A stretch of 56,725 nucleotides of DNA from an uncultured Collinsella sp. (GCA_959596505.1 CAUFWM010000004.1:1-56725); one strand, 5' to 3'; shown: positions 33,637 to 42,772, counted from the stretch's first letter. The notes: generated from the sequence alone by a model not told the origin. Made by a program: numbers and translations.

Positions 33637-34080
33637 ATGGAAAAAATCTTTCACGGCCGCGTCGTTGTCCCCGGAACTGCCCACGCCAAGGCACTTGTCT
33701 CTCACGGAGGGCTCAACACACTCGCATCGTTTCAGAAGGCACTGATGTTTGGCGACAAAAAGGCCACGTGTTCCGACCAAAACAATCCCGACTTGTACGG
33801 CAAACCTTTGGCGGGATGTGCCTTGTGTCTTCCGCAGACTATCGGCTCCACCACAGGCGGCATGGTGCTCTTCTGCGCCACCAAAATGGGGCGCCAACCC
33901 GCATGCCTGCTGTTTTCCAAACCCATTGACAGCCTTGCCGCCGCTGGCGCGATCCTCTCGGGTGTATGGACCGACACCCCCATGCCCACCATTGACAACC
34001 TGGGCGATGAGTTTCTCGATGCTGTGTCGACGGGAGACGCCATCACCGTGACCGAAGACGGCACGGTCATCGTCGGCTAA
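33637..34080 (+). CDS. Aconitase X small (swivel) subunit
   Basis: A 147-residue protein of the AcnX swivel-domain family (DUF126). MEKIFHGRVVVPGTAHAKALVS and LPQTIGSTTGGMVLFCATKMGRQPACLLFSKPIDSLAAAGAILS match; the GSTTGG loop takes the place of the family GSSSG loop that carries the catalytic Ser region. AGGAAGG lies just before the ATG, 14 bases after the large-subunit stop. Two-gene organisation is as in archaea; some bacterial homologues are fused. Confidence 0.88.
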   Translation: MEKIFHGRVVVPGTAHAKALVSHGGLNTLASFQKALMFGDKKATCSDQNNPDLYGKPLAGCALCLPQTIGSTTGGMVLFCATKMGRQPACLLFSKPIDSLAAAGAILSGVWTDTPMPTIDNLGDEFLDAVSTGDAITVTEDGTVIVG

Positions 34081-34190
34081 GGCTATCCGACCCGCCGCCC
34101 GCAGATGAACAACGTGTTTCGCCATTTCCCACGCGCGGTGCGGGCGATAATCTTGACGTATTCGATATACAACACGAAAGGAGTCCCACC

Positions 34191-35612
34191 ATGGGAGCAT
34201 CGGTATCGGTCGCACAGGGCGCGCCTCTTGATGCAGGCACCTACAAGGCAGACGAGGCAGCCGTCGAGCGCTTTTGCGAATTGCTGCGCATCCCCACCGT
34301 TTCGCGTGAGAACATCGCCGAGCGCGACGATGAGCCCTTCAGCCAGTGGATTCCCACGCTTCAGCGACTTTATCCGCATTTCTTTAAAGTCGCCGAGCTC
34401 ACACGCGTCGACGACTTTGGCATGCTCCTGCGTTGGCCTGGCGCCGATTCCGCCTTGGACCCCATCGTCATGATGGCGCATCAGGACGTCGTGCCCGTCG
34501 AGGGCCAAGACTGGAAGCACGATCCCTTTGGAGCCGAGATCTTCGACGGCGAGATCTGGGCCCGCGGATCACTCGACACCAAGTGCATCGTCTCGGCTTT
34601 CTTCGAGGCCGCCGAGCATTTGATTGCCCAGGGCTTCGTTCCCCCGCGCGATGTCTGGTTCTTCTCGAGCGATGGCGAGGAAATCGCCGCACCTACTGCA
34701 ACCCATGCAGTGCAGTGGCTTCGCGAGCATAACATCCATCCCTACATGGTGCTCGATGAGGGTGGCGCCGTGGCAACCGACGCCCCGCTCGGCGTCACCG
34801 AACCCGTTGCCATGGTAGGCGTGTCCGAGAAGGGCCACGTCGACCTTACCGTCACGGCGCGCGCCGACGGCGGCCATGCCTCTACGCCTGCGGCAAACGA
34901 TGCCTGCCGTCTTCTCTGCCGTGTATGCGAGACTATCTCGGCCAACCCCGGCAAGCCGCAGCTCACGCCCGCCGTCGAGGCCACACTGACCGAGTTGGGT
35001 GCCCGTAGCAGCGCGACGTATCAGGCAATCTTTGGCAACCTGTGGCTCACGCGCCCCGCGGTTACCAAGATCATGGCCGCCAGCCCCGAGACCTCGGCCA
35101 TGCTGCGCACAACCTATGCGCTCACGCAGCTCGAAGGCTCCAATGCGCACAATGTGCTGCCACCAGTTGCTCGCGCCAACTTCAACGTGCGCATCGCTCC
35201 GTTCGAGACCATCGCCGATGCCGTTGAGCGCGCCCGCAAGCTCGCCGCCCAGCAGTGCCGCGCCTCGGGCGTAAGCCCCGACCATGTCACCGTCGAAATC
35301 AACGAGGCGATTCCCTACACCGAGCCCGCGCCCATCTCGCCTTACGAAGACGATGCCGCCTTCAACTACATCCATCGCTGCGTGTCGGGTGTCTATCCCG
35401 AGGCCGGCTTTGCTCCCTACGTGCAGAACTCCTGTACCGACTCGCGCGAGTTCAACGAGATCTGCGATCGCGTCTACCGCTTCTGCGGCTTTATCTACTC
35501 GGGCGAGGCGCGCAAGCTCATCCATGCCGCCAACGAACGCATCGGCGTCGACGTCTACAAGCGCGGCATCGAATTCTATGTGGCGTTTCTCGCCAACCTT
35601 GAACAACTGTAG
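34191..35612 (+). CDS. M20 family metallopeptidase (dipeptidase type)
   Basis: A 473-residue M20 zinc peptidase. MMAHQDVVPVEGQDWKHDPFGAEIFDGEIWARGSLDTKC contains the first metal His and catalytic Asp; WFFSSDGEEIAAPTATHAV has the Glu-Glu catalytic/ligand pair; VLDEGGAV supplies another ligand; NSCTDSREFNEIC lies where the last metal ligand is expected, but the usual His is not obvious there. The dimerisation insert (VGVSEKGHVDLTVTARADGGHAST) is normal. CGAAAGGAG precedes the ATG. It lies between AcnX and an MFS carrier, suggesting hydrolysis of an imported peptide or acyl-amino acid as part of one pathway. Confidence 0.9.
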   Translation: MGASVSVAQGAPLDAGTYKADEAAVERFCELLRIPTVSRENIAERDDEPFSQWIPTLQRLYPHFFKVAELTRVDDFGMLLRWPGADSALDPIVMMAHQDVVPVEGQDWKHDPFGAEIFDGEIWARGSLDTKCIVSAFFEAAEHLIAQGFVPPRDVWFFSSDGEEIAAPTATHAVQWLREHNIHPYMVLDEGGAVATDAPLGVTEPVAMVGVSEKGHVDLTVTARADGGHASTPAANDACRLLCRVCETISANPGKPQLTPAVEATLTELGARSSATYQAIFGNLWLTRPAVTKIMAASPETSAMLRTTYALTQLEGSNAHNVLPPVARANFNVRIAPFETIADAVERARKLAAQQCRASGVSPDHVTVEINEAIPYTEPAPISPYEDDAAFNYIHRCVSGVYPEAGFAPYVQNSCTDSREFNEICDRVYRFCGFIYSGEARKLIHAANERIGVDVYKRGIEFYVAFLANLEQL

Positions 35613-35663
35613 AACGGGGGCCGATAGCACCCCTCCCCGCTTTTACCGACCAGGAGAACCAGC

Positions 35664-36983
35664 ATGACCCAACCAGATCTTAAGCGGGCGGCCCGGCTCG
35701 ACACCAAGGCCGTCGCCCTCGCCTCCCTACCCTTTATGGGCATGATCAGCTTTTGGCAGGTCTACGACGGCATCGTTCCCAAGATGCTCACAGGGACCTT
35801 TGGCCTATCCAACTCGCTCACCGGCGCGATCATGGCCATCGATAATGTCTTTGGCCTGTTCCTGCTTCCGCTCTTTGGCATCCTCTCGGACCGCTGCGCA
35901 AGCAAACTCGGGCGTCGAACGCCCTTTATCTTGGGCGGCTCCGCGGTGGCAATGCTCTCCGTCCCGCTCATCGCGATCGCCAACAACATGGGCAGCCTAC
36001 CTCTGCTCATTGGCGCGATTATCCTCACGCTTTTGGCAATATGCGCCTACCGCACCATGACGGTTGCCATTGTGGCCGATATTACGCCTCGCCCACTTCG
36101 AACCAAGGCGGACTCAATCGAAAAGATCGTCGGCTATGCGGGAACGGGTCTTATGCTCGTCGCCATCTCGGTCATGGTTCCCAAGGCCGACAAACCTGAT
36201 TATCTTCAGCTCTTTATCTTGCAGGCCGCCTTTATCCTCGTGTCAGCCGTTGTCTACGGCATCTTTGTCCGTGAGCCCGCCCTCGTCGAAAAGATGCGCG
36301 AGAAATCGCTGTCAATGGGCATCGACGAGGATCAGATTGACAAAGACGACTCCCCCGAGGCCGGCGGTAAGGAACGCGTTGCAGACACCGACGTGCGTCG
36401 CTCCATCATCATGCTGCTCGCCGCAACGTTTTTCTACTACATGAGCTATAACGCCATGACCACCAATATCAGCCGTTATGCCGATTTGTTCTATGGCATG
36501 GAGGGCGGTTCCTATGCCATCATCAATATCGTGACGATTGCAGGCGCGCTGCTAAGCTACGTACCCCTGGCAAACCTTTCGCTCAAAATCGGCCGCAAAA
36601 AGGTCGCCCTGGGCACCGCCGTCATCATGGTTTTGTGCCCCGCGCTTCTTTGGCTGGCACCCGGTTTCTCGCCCGTGTTGTACGGGATCTTTTTGTTGAT
36701 GGGCGTCGCGCTGGGCGGCGTGGACCTGTGCGTGTACACGATGATTCTGGAGTGTTGCAGCTCCCAAAGCGTGGGCCGCTACTCCGGTTACTACTACACC
36801 GTGAGCATGGCGGCTCAGGTGGCGACGCCGATTCTCTCCGGCATCGTTATGGACGTGGCGCCGTCGATGCTCTTCGCCTACATCACGGCAATGGGCATGA
36901 TTATGGCCGCGAGCATTGCCGCCGCCAAGCACGGCGATGCTATCTTGATCGACGAGGTCGCTCGCCGCGAGGCAGCCGAGTAA
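35664..36983 (+). CDS. MFS transporter (SLC45-like)
   Basis: A 439-residue carrier with about 12 membrane segments. The loop between segments 2 and 3, FGILSDRCASKLGRRTPFILGGSAVA, has the D-R-x-x-x-x-x-GRRxPF signature of SLC45/GPH-like MFS porters. A charged loop of about 45 residues separates the halves near position 210-260. It is the last gene of the cluster that begins at 30002. Its cargo is presumably the compound processed by the peptidase and AcnX. CAGGAGA precedes the ATG. Confidence 0.88.
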   Translation: MTQPDLKRAARLDTKAVALASLPFMGMISFWQVYDGIVPKMLTGTFGLSNSLTGAIMAIDNVFGLFLLPLFGILSDRCASKLGRRTPFILGGSAVAMLSVPLIAIANNMGSLPLLIGAIILTLLAICAYRTMTVAIVADITPRPLRTKADSIEKIVGYAGTGLMLVAISVMVPKADKPDYLQLFILQAAFILVSAVVYGIFVREPALVEKMREKSLSMGIDEDQIDKDDSPEAGGKERVADTDVRRSIIMLLAATFFYYMSYNAMTTNISRYADLFYGMEGGSYAIINIVTIAGALLSYVPLANLSLKIGRKKVALGTAVIMVLCPALLWLAPGFSPVLYGIFLLMGVALGGVDLCVYTMILECCSSQSVGRYSGYYYTVSMAAQVATPILSGIVMDVAPSMLFAYITAMGMIMAASIAAAKHGDAILIDEVARREAAE

Positions 36984-37007
36984 GAGACCGAATTGACTAC
37001 CGAGCGA

Positions 37008-37048
37008 AAGGGGCCGGATAGGCAAAGTGCCCATCCGGCCCCTTTTCG
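37008..37048. terminator. Bidirectional terminator between convergent genes
   Basis: AAAGGGGCCGGAT and ATCCGGCCCCTTTT are perfect arms around a 12-base loop. Confidence 0.85.
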
Positions 37049-37075
37049 GTTCATCCTCAAAAAGGCAATCGAAGC

Positions 37076-37399
37076 CTACCCCACCGTGACGGATTCCCCG
37101 GTAAAGGTGCTCACAAGCAACAAGATAAAGAACGCCAGATAACTGATGCTCAATAGGTAGGCGACAACCAAAAAGAAGACCCATCCGACATTGGTCTTGC
37201 CGTCGGCACGGCGTTGCTCGCGATTACGGCAGAGCCAAATCGTCACGCCAATGGCCACAATCAACAGCGCAAGTGCCGCTGCTGCCAGTCCAGCAAGCGC
37301 AAACATCACGCCAATGCTCACAGCAATAACCGGGAGCAGCAGCAAGCCGCACCCGCACCCACCAGGACTATACGCGGCAGACCATCGGCGTCGTTCCAT
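37076..37399 (-). CDS. Small membrane protein of unknown function
   Basis: A 107-residue protein with a basic, Gly/Cys-rich start (MERRRWSAAYSPGGCGCG), two near-continuous membrane segments (LLLLPVIAVSIGVMFALAGL and AAAALALLIVAIGVTIWLC), a polar loop and a third segment near the end. I do not recognise it. The ATG at 37399 is five bases after GGAG; it lies right after the M20 amidohydrolase stop, so the two genes are coupled. Confidence 0.6.
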   Translation of the reverse strand: MERRRWSAAYSPGGCGCGLLLLPVIAVSIGVMFALAGLAAAALALLIVAIGVTIWLCRNREQRRADGKTNVGWVFFLVVAYLLSISYLAFFILLLVSTFTGESVTVG

Positions 37400-37401
37400 C
37401 G

Positions 37402-38589
37402 TCACTCCAAGCCAAGCAATCGTTTGTAGACATCGAGTCCTTTGAGCAGGACTTCCTCGTCAAAGAGCATGGTATCGGTGTGAAGGGCACTCATCGCATA
37501 GGCTGGGCAGCCATCAGCGTCAATCGGGTTTTCTTGCCCCTCTGGCACACCCGTGCCCAGCAAGAAGAACACACCCGGCAGATGGCGCTGATAGAAAGCG
37601 AAGTCCTCGGCAATCAGCAAAGGCTCATCCACGAGCTGCAGCTCGGGCAAAGCAGGCGCGACATTGGCAAATAGCTCGGGGTCGTTGTCAACCGGCGGAT
37701 AGCCCTCGGCAAAGTCGAGATCGTACGTGCAGCCCGTTGCAGCGCATGCCTCATCAAGCACGCGGTGCACGCCCTCGCGTGCACGGTCGAACATGTCGTC
37801 TGTAAACACACGCAGGCTGCCGGCCACATGGGCCTCCCCCGCCACCGCATTGCAGACGGTACCGGCCTGCAGCAGACCAAACTTGCCGATACAGGGCTCG
37901 TCGGTGCCCAGCTCGTCCATCAGCACGCGCTCGGCAACCAAAAACTTCGCTGCCGCCAACGCGGCATCGTGCGACTCCTCAACCGGCACACCATAGGTCT
38001 TAGCAATATGGATGTTCGTACCGTGAATATGGATATGCGTCTCGCTCGAACGCGCCAGCAGCGGACCGGAACAACTCGCCAACGTGCCGGCAGGCAGATC
38101 GGGCCACACATGGAAGCCAAAAATTCGGTCGACCCCGTAGCGCTCGAACACGCCGCTCTCGCATACCGTCTTGGCGCCACCGGTCGTTTCCTCGGCCGGC
38201 TGGAACACAAAGAGCACGTTGCGCTTGATGGCACCCGGCTGCTCGCGAATCGTACGGTCGACATACGTCGCGGCGGCAAGTGCCATGGCCATATGTCCGT
38301 CGTGTCCGCAAGCGTGCATCTTTCCGGGATGCGTCGAGGCAAAGACCGCACCCGTCGCCTCCGCGATGGGCAGGGCGTCCATGTCGGCGCGAATCGCCGT
38401 GGCATGCGTGGCACCAACGCCAGCGTCGAAGAAAGCGCAGACGCAGCTGGGGCACGGATGGGTCACTTCGCAGGTGAGTGGTGCCAACACGCCCTCGATA
38501 TAGGCTATTGTTTGAGGAAGATCGAAATCGAGCTCCGGAATGCGATGCAGGTCGCGACGATAGCGACGAAGTTCTTGGAGCTCGGTCAT
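37402..38589 (-). CDS. M20 family amidohydrolase (hippurate hydrolase/N-acyl-amino-acid hydrolase type)
   Basis: A 395-residue M20D-type amidohydrolase. RRDLHRIPELDFDLPQTIAYI is the family start; AIRADMDALPIAEATG, MHACGHDGHMAMALAAATYV and VFQPAEETTGGAKTVCE hold the metal-binding Cys/His and Glu residues, and GAVxEE-like CNAVAGEAHVAGSLRVF occurs later. Such enzymes remove acyl or aminoacyl groups from amino acids. It may be the deacetylase that the DapH-type lysine pathway across the divergent promoter needs (N-acetyl-DAP deacetylase), as the neighbour is a riboswitch-controlled DAP operon. ATG at 38589 with GAAAGGA; an upstream open frame is not used. Confidence 0.88.
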   Translation of the reverse strand: MTELQELRRYRRDLHRIPELDFDLPQTIAYIEGVLAPLTCEVTHPCPSCVCAFFDAGVGATHATAIRADMDALPIAEATGAVFASTHPGKMHACGHDGHMAMALAAATYVDRTIREQPGAIKRNVLFVFQPAEETTGGAKTVCESGVFERYGVDRIFGFHVWPDLPAGTLASCSGPLLARSSETHIHIHGTNIHIAKTYGVPVEESHDAALAAAKFLVAERVLMDELGTDEPCIGKFGLLQAGTVCNAVAGEAHVAGSLRVFTDDMFDRAREGVHRVLDEACAATGCTYDLDFAEGYPPVDNDPELFANVAPALPELQLVDEPLLIAEDFAFYQRHLPGVFFLLGTGVPEGQENPIDADGCPAYAMSALHTDTMLFDEEVLLKGLDVYKRLLGLE

Positions 38590-38618
38590 AAAGGATCCTT
38601 TCATGGGGCATTTCCATT

Positions 38619-38646
38619 CACACAATATTGTGATGCAAAATTGTGA
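38619..38646. promoter_or_regulatory. CACAATATTGTG palindrome with repeated ATTGTGA
   Basis: CACAATATTGTG (38621-38632) is a perfect 12-base palindrome, and ATTGTGA occurs at 38627-38633 and again at 38640-38646. It sits in the divergent gap next to the M20 gene start; a likely repressor site. Confidence 0.5.
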
Positions 38647-38734
38647 CGCCCTTGTTTCCAGCATATCCCTGCATTTTTTAAACGTTATATACGAATACTC
38701 TTGTTTGGTAAAGTGCAACGTGGTAGGGTCGTTA

Positions 38735-38885
38735 CCACTTGATAGAGGCGCGGGCACGAAGAACCGCGGGCGAGCCGGCAGGCTTTGACCCCGTGGGGAG
38801 GCGAAACCCGCCGAACTGGGCTTTTCGGGCACGAACAACCTGGTGGGCCTGCGGGAAACACCCGCAGGACTGTCTGCAGCAATGC
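38735..38885 (+). promoter_or_regulatory. Lysine riboswitch (L box)
   Basis: The conserved L-box blocks are in order: GATAGAGGCGCG near 38741, GGGGAGGCGAAACCCGCCGAA near 38794-38815, the helix pair around CTGGGCTTTTCGGGC, and AGGACTGTC at 38866-38874. A flexible hairpin CGCTATCC...GGATAGCG follows (about 38892-38957) and reaches to just before the start of lysA; with no T run, control may be of translation. High lysine should turn off the lysA-dapA-dapB-dapH genes behind it. Confidence 0.88.
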
Positions 38886-38968
38886 GGGAGCGCTATCCGG
38901 ACATTGGGTCCACGCTATGCGGATTCGATGCGCAGATGGCGCCGTCTGGATAGCGAGGTTTACGGGAC

Positions 38969-41278
38969 ATGGCATTGACCCCCAACGAGGCATATGCGGC
39001 CAAGCAGCCGTTTGTGGACAAGGAGACGCTCGAGCATATCGTCGAGCAGTTCCCCACGCCGTTTCATCTATATGACGAGGCGGGCATCCGCCGCAACATG
39101 CAAGAGGTGCGCGATGCCTTTGCATGGAACCCAGGCTTTAAGGAATACTTTGCCGTCAAGGCAAATCCCAACCCGGCGCTCATCTCCATTCTCAACGAAT
39201 ACGGCTGCGGCTGCGATTGCTCGAGCTATACCGAGCTCATGACCGCCCGCTCGCTGGGCATCACGGGACACGACATCATGTTCTCGTCCAACGACACGCC
39301 GGCAGCGGACTTTGAGCTCGCCGAGAAGTTGGGCGCTATCGTCAACTTTGACGACATCAGCCACATCGAGTTCTTTGAGCACGTTGCGGGGCCCATCCCC
39401 AAGACGGTCAGCTGCCGCTTTAATCCGGGCGGCCTGTTCCAGCTCTCCAACGGCATCATGGATAACCCCGGCGACTCCAAATACGGCATGACCACCGAGC
39501 AGCTCTTCGAGGCCTTCCACATGCTCAAAGCCAAAGGCGCCGAGGACTTTGGCATCCACGCCTTCCTTGCCAGCAACACCGTCACCAACGACTACTACCC
39601 CAAGCTCGCGCGCATCCTCTTTGAGCTTGCTGTGCGCCTGGAGCGCGAGACCGGTGCACATGTCGCCTTCATCAATCTGTCCGGCGGCGTCGGCATCCCC
39701 TATCTGCCCGAGCAGCAGGCCAACGACATTCACGCCATCGGCGAGGGGGTGCACGCGGCCTACGACGAAATCCTGGTTCCCGCCGGTATGGGCGATGTGG
39801 CCATCTGCACCGAGATGGGCCGCTTTATGATGGGGCCCTACGGCTGCCTGGTCACCAAGGCTATCCACGAAAAGCAGATCTACAAGGACTATATCGGTGT
39901 CGACGCAAGCGCCGTCGATCTGATCCGTCCTGCCATGTACGGCGCCTACCACCACATTACGGTAATGGGTCAGCCGGGTGGCGCCGACAAGACCGCGGCG
40001 CCTGTCACAAACACGTACGACATTACGGGCAATCTGTGCGAGAACAACGACAAGTTCGCCATCGACCGCGAGCTACCGCAGATCGACATGGGTGATGTGC
40101 TCGTGATCCACGATACCGGCGCGCATGGCTACTCCATGGGCTACAACTACAACGGACGGCTGCGCTCCGCCGAGGTCCTGCTGCGTCCCGATGGCTCAGC
40201 CGACCTCATCCGCCGCGCCGAGCGCCCGGGCGATTATTTTGCCACGCTCGACGTGCTGCCGAGCGGCCGAGAGCTGCTGGCCAAGTCGCGCGCCGAAAGT
40301 GCCCGCCGTCGCGCCCAAGACGAGCGCCTGGCAGTCGCCGCTCAATGGAACAAACGCATCCAGATCGCGGACGCGAAGGAGAAGAACATGGACATCCGCA
40401 ATCTCGAGGGCTCAATCGTCGCCCTTGTTACGCCGTTTAAAAAGGACGGCAGCGTCGACTTTGACGCACTCGAGCGCCTTATCGATTTCCACCTGCAAAA
40501 CGGCACCGACGCCATCCTCACCCTGGGCACCACCGGCGAGAGCGCCACGATGACCGACGACGAGGACAACTCCGTCGTCGCCGCCGTGGTCAAGCATGTT
40601 GCAGGACGCGTCCCCGTCATCGCCGGCTCGGGCTCCAACTCCACGCAGACCATGCTCACCAAGTCGCTCACCTACCAGGGCCTGGGCGCCGACGGTCTGC
40701 TGCTCATTACCCCCTACTACAACAAGTCCAACGAAGAGGGCATCTACCAGCACTTTAAGACCGTCGCCGATGCCGTGGACATCCCCTGCATCCTGTACAA
40801 CATCCCCGGCCGTTGCGGCTGCGGCATCAGCGAGCGCAACGTAGAGCGCCTGGCCGCACATCCCAACATCATGGGTATTAAGGAAGCCTCGGGCAACGTC
40901 GCCTACGCGGCCAAGATCGCCCACCTGCTGTCCGACGACTTCCGCATGTACTCGGGCGAGGACGCCCTCACCGTGCCGCTCATGAGCCTGGGCGCTTCGG
41001 GCACCATCAGCGTGTGGGCCGACGTTCAGCCGCAGCTCGTGCACGACATGTGCCGCGCCTATCTGGACGGCGACGTGGAGCGCGCCCGCGATATCCAGAT
41101 TGCCGGCCAGCCGCTCATCAATGCCCTCTTTAGCGAGGTCAACCCCATCCCCGTTAAGGAAGCGCTCGCCCAGATGGGTATGATCGAGGCAAACTACCGC
41201 ATGCCGCTGTGCCCCATGGCAGACGACACGCGAGCCGCACTTACCGATGCTCTGAAGGGAGCTGGTCTGCTTGATTAA
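38969..41278 (+). CDS. LysA-DapA in one open frame: diaminopimelate decarboxylase fused to 4-hydroxy-tetrahydrodipicolinate synthase
   Basis: A 769-codon frame containing two enzymes. Residues 1-430 are a PLP-dependent decarboxylase of the LysA family (EYFAVKANPNPALISIL with the PLP Lys, CGCDCSSYTELMTARSLG, CTEMGRFMMGPYG, VIHDTGAHGYSMGYNYNG). Residues 474-769 are a complete DapA (GSIVALVTPFKKDGSVDF, GTTGESATMT with the active-site Thr region, LITPYYNKSNEEG, ILYNIPGRC and IKEASGN with the Schiff-base Lys). The 40 residues between are charged helix. No stop codon separates them, but ATG 40388 has AAGGAG six bases upstream, so free DapA may also be made. A true fusion or loss of the lysA stop are both possible. 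It follows the lysine riboswitch. Confidence 0.88.
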   Translation: MALTPNEAYAAKQPFVDKETLEHIVEQFPTPFHLYDEAGIRRNMQEVRDAFAWNPGFKEYFAVKANPNPALISILNEYGCGCDCSSYTELMTARSLGITGHDIMFSSNDTPAADFELAEKLGAIVNFDDISHIEFFEHVAGPIPKTVSCRFNPGGLFQLSNGIMDNPGDSKYGMTTEQLFEAFHMLKAKGAEDFGIHAFLASNTVTNDYYPKLARILFELAVRLERETGAHVAFINLSGGVGIPYLPEQQANDIHAIGEGVHAAYDEILVPAGMGDVAICTEMGRFMMGPYGCLVTKAIHEKQIYKDYIGVDASAVDLIRPAMYGAYHHITVMGQPGGADKTAAPVTNTYDITGNLCENNDKFAIDRELPQIDMGDVLVIHDTGAHGYSMGYNYNGRLRSAEVLLRPDGSADLIRRAERPGDYFATLDVLPSGRELLAKSRAESARRRAQDERLAVAAQWNKRIQIADAKEKNMDIRNLEGSIVALVTPFKKDGSVDFDALERLIDFHLQNGTDAILTLGTTGESATMTDDEDNSVVAAVVKHVAGRVPVIAGSGSNSTQTMLTKSLTYQGLGADGLLLITPYYNKSNEEGIYQHFKTVADAVDIPCILYNIPGRCGCGISERNVERLAAHPNIMGIKEASGNVAYAAKIAHLLSDDFRMYSGEDALTVPLMSLGASGTISVWADVQPQLVHDMCRAYLDGDVERARDIQIAGQPLINALFSEVNPIPVKEALAQMGMIEANYRMPLCPMADDTRAALTDALKGAGLLD

Positions 41279-42011
41279 GACCGTCATTATGGGAACGGGC
41301 CGCATGGGCTCGCTCATCCGCACTACCGCCGAGGGCATTGTCAACGCCGCTGGAGAGCCCGTTTTTGACATCGTCGCCCAGATCGGCTTCGACTTGTCCG
41401 AGCTCGAGAGCGCACCGGCCGCCGATGTAATCATCGACTTCTCGAACGTCGTGACCTTCGATGCCGTTGTCGCCTATGTCGAGCGCACGGGTGCCGCACT
41501 CGTTTCCGGCACCACGGGCTATACGCCCGAGCAGGTGGATCGCCTGCGCGAGCTGGGTCAGAACGCCCGTGTTATGCACTCGGGCAACTACTCTATCGGT
41601 ATCGCCGCCCTGCGCCATCTGGTTGCCCAGACCACGCGCGAGCTGCCCGGCTTTGACTGCGAGATTGTCGAGACGCACCACAGCCAAAAGGTCGACGCTC
41701 CCAGCGGCACCGCCAAGCTGTTACTCGACGCCGTGGTCGAGGCCGAGCCTGAGGCTGGCTACCACCCCGTCTATGGCCGCGAGGGCATGTGCGGCGCGCG
41801 CGACCCCAAGGAGATCGGCATGCACTCGCTGCGCGGCGGCACCGTCGCCGGCGTGCACGAGGTAAGCTTTTTCGGCCAGGACGAGGAGGTCACGCTCACG
41901 CACCGCGCCACGAGCCGTCAGATCTTCGTCAACGGCGCCCTGGCAGCCGCGCAGAAGCTCGTCACCCGCGAGCCTGGCTTCTATACGTTCGACCAGGTCA
42001 TGTTTGCCTAA
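41271..42011 (+). CDS. dapB: 4-hydroxy-tetrahydrodipicolinate reductase
   Basis: A 246-residue DapB, using NAD(P)H to reduce the product of DapA. IKTVIMGTGRMGSLIR is the nucleotide-binding start; VSGTTGYTPEQVDRL, IVETHHSQKVDAPSGTAK (family E(x)HHxxKxDAPSGTA) and FFGQDEEVTLTHRATSRQIF are all present. Translation starts at TTG 41271, overlapping the dapA stop, with GAAGGGA ahead of it. Part of the riboswitch-controlled DAP operon. Confidence 0.95.
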   Translation: MIKTVIMGTGRMGSLIRTTAEGIVNAAGEPVFDIVAQIGFDLSELESAPAADVIIDFSNVVTFDAVVAYVERTGAALVSGTTGYTPEQVDRLRELGQNARVMHSGNYSIGIAALRHLVAQTTRELPGFDCEIVETHHSQKVDAPSGTAKLLLDAVVEAEPEAGYHPVYGREGMCGARDPKEIGMHSLRGGTVAGVHEVSFFGQDEEVTLTHRATSRQIFVNGALAAAQKLVTREPGFYTFDQVMFA

Positions 42012-42050
42012 CCAGGTATCAACCGGATCCACTCAAAGGAGAGACAGCAA

Positions 42051-42770
42051 ATGAGTAATGCAGCCGAGATGGATGCACAGGAGATTATCAACTACATCGC
42101 AACCGCGCCCAAGAAAACGCCCGTCAAACTGTACGTGCGCGAAAAGCCGGGCATGAAGGTCCAGTGGGGCAATGCGCACGTCTACGGCGGTCGTCGTGGC
42201 AAGACCGTCTTTGGTGACTGGGATGAGCTCAAGGCAATCCTCGACGTCAACGCCGACTCCATCGACTACTACGACGTAGAGAACGACTGCCGCAACTCCG
42301 CCGTGCCCATGCTCGACCTCAAGGGTATCAACGCCCGCATCGAGCCGGGAGCGATCATCCGCGACCGTGTCGAGATTGGCGATCGCGCCGTCATCATGAT
42401 GGGCGCCATCATCAACATCGGCTCCGTCATTGGCGAAGGCTCCATGATCGACATGGGCGCCGTGCTGGGCGGCCGCGCCACCGTGGGCAAGAACTGCCAC
42501 ATCGGCGCCGGCACCGTGCTGGCAGGCGTCGTGGAGCCCGCCAGTGCCACGCCCGTCATCATCGAGGACGACGTTATGATCGGCGCCAATGCCGTGGTCC
42601 TGGAGGGCGTGCACGTAGGCAAGGGCGCTGTCGTTGCCGCCGGCGCCGTGTGCGTCGAGGACGTCCCCGCCGGTGCCGTCGTGGCCGGTGTCCCCGCCCG
42701 CGTCATCAAGATGCGCGACGAGAAGACCGACAGCAAGACCGGCCTGGAAGAGGGTCTGCGCCAGCTGTAG
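42051..42770 (+). CDS. dapH: 2,3,4,5-tetrahydropyridine-2,6-dicarboxylate N-acetyltransferase
   Basis: A 239-residue left-handed beta-helix acetyltransferase of the DapH (DapD-acetylase) type. YVREKPGMKVQWGNAHVYGGRRGKTVFGDW is its own N-terminal domain; MLDLKGINARIEPGAIIRDRVEIGDRAVIMMGAIINIGSVIGEGSMIDMGAVLGGRATVG begins the hexapeptide repeats. This puts the organism on the acetylase branch of DAP synthesis, which then needs an aminotransferase and a deacetylase; possible candidates lie at 46604-47767 and 37402-38589. AAGGAGAG precedes the ATG. Confidence 0.93.
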   Translation: MSNAAEMDAQEIINYIATAPKKTPVKLYVREKPGMKVQWGNAHVYGGRRGKTVFGDWDELKAILDVNADSIDYYDVENDCRNSAVPMLDLKGINARIEPGAIIRDRVEIGDRAVIMMGAIINIGSVIGEGSMIDMGAVLGGRATVGKNCHIGAGTVLAGVVEPASATPVIIEDDVMIGANAVVLEGVHVGKGAVVAAGAVCVEDVPAGAVVAGVPARVIKMRDEKTDSKTGLEEGLRQL

Positions 42771-42772
42771 AA

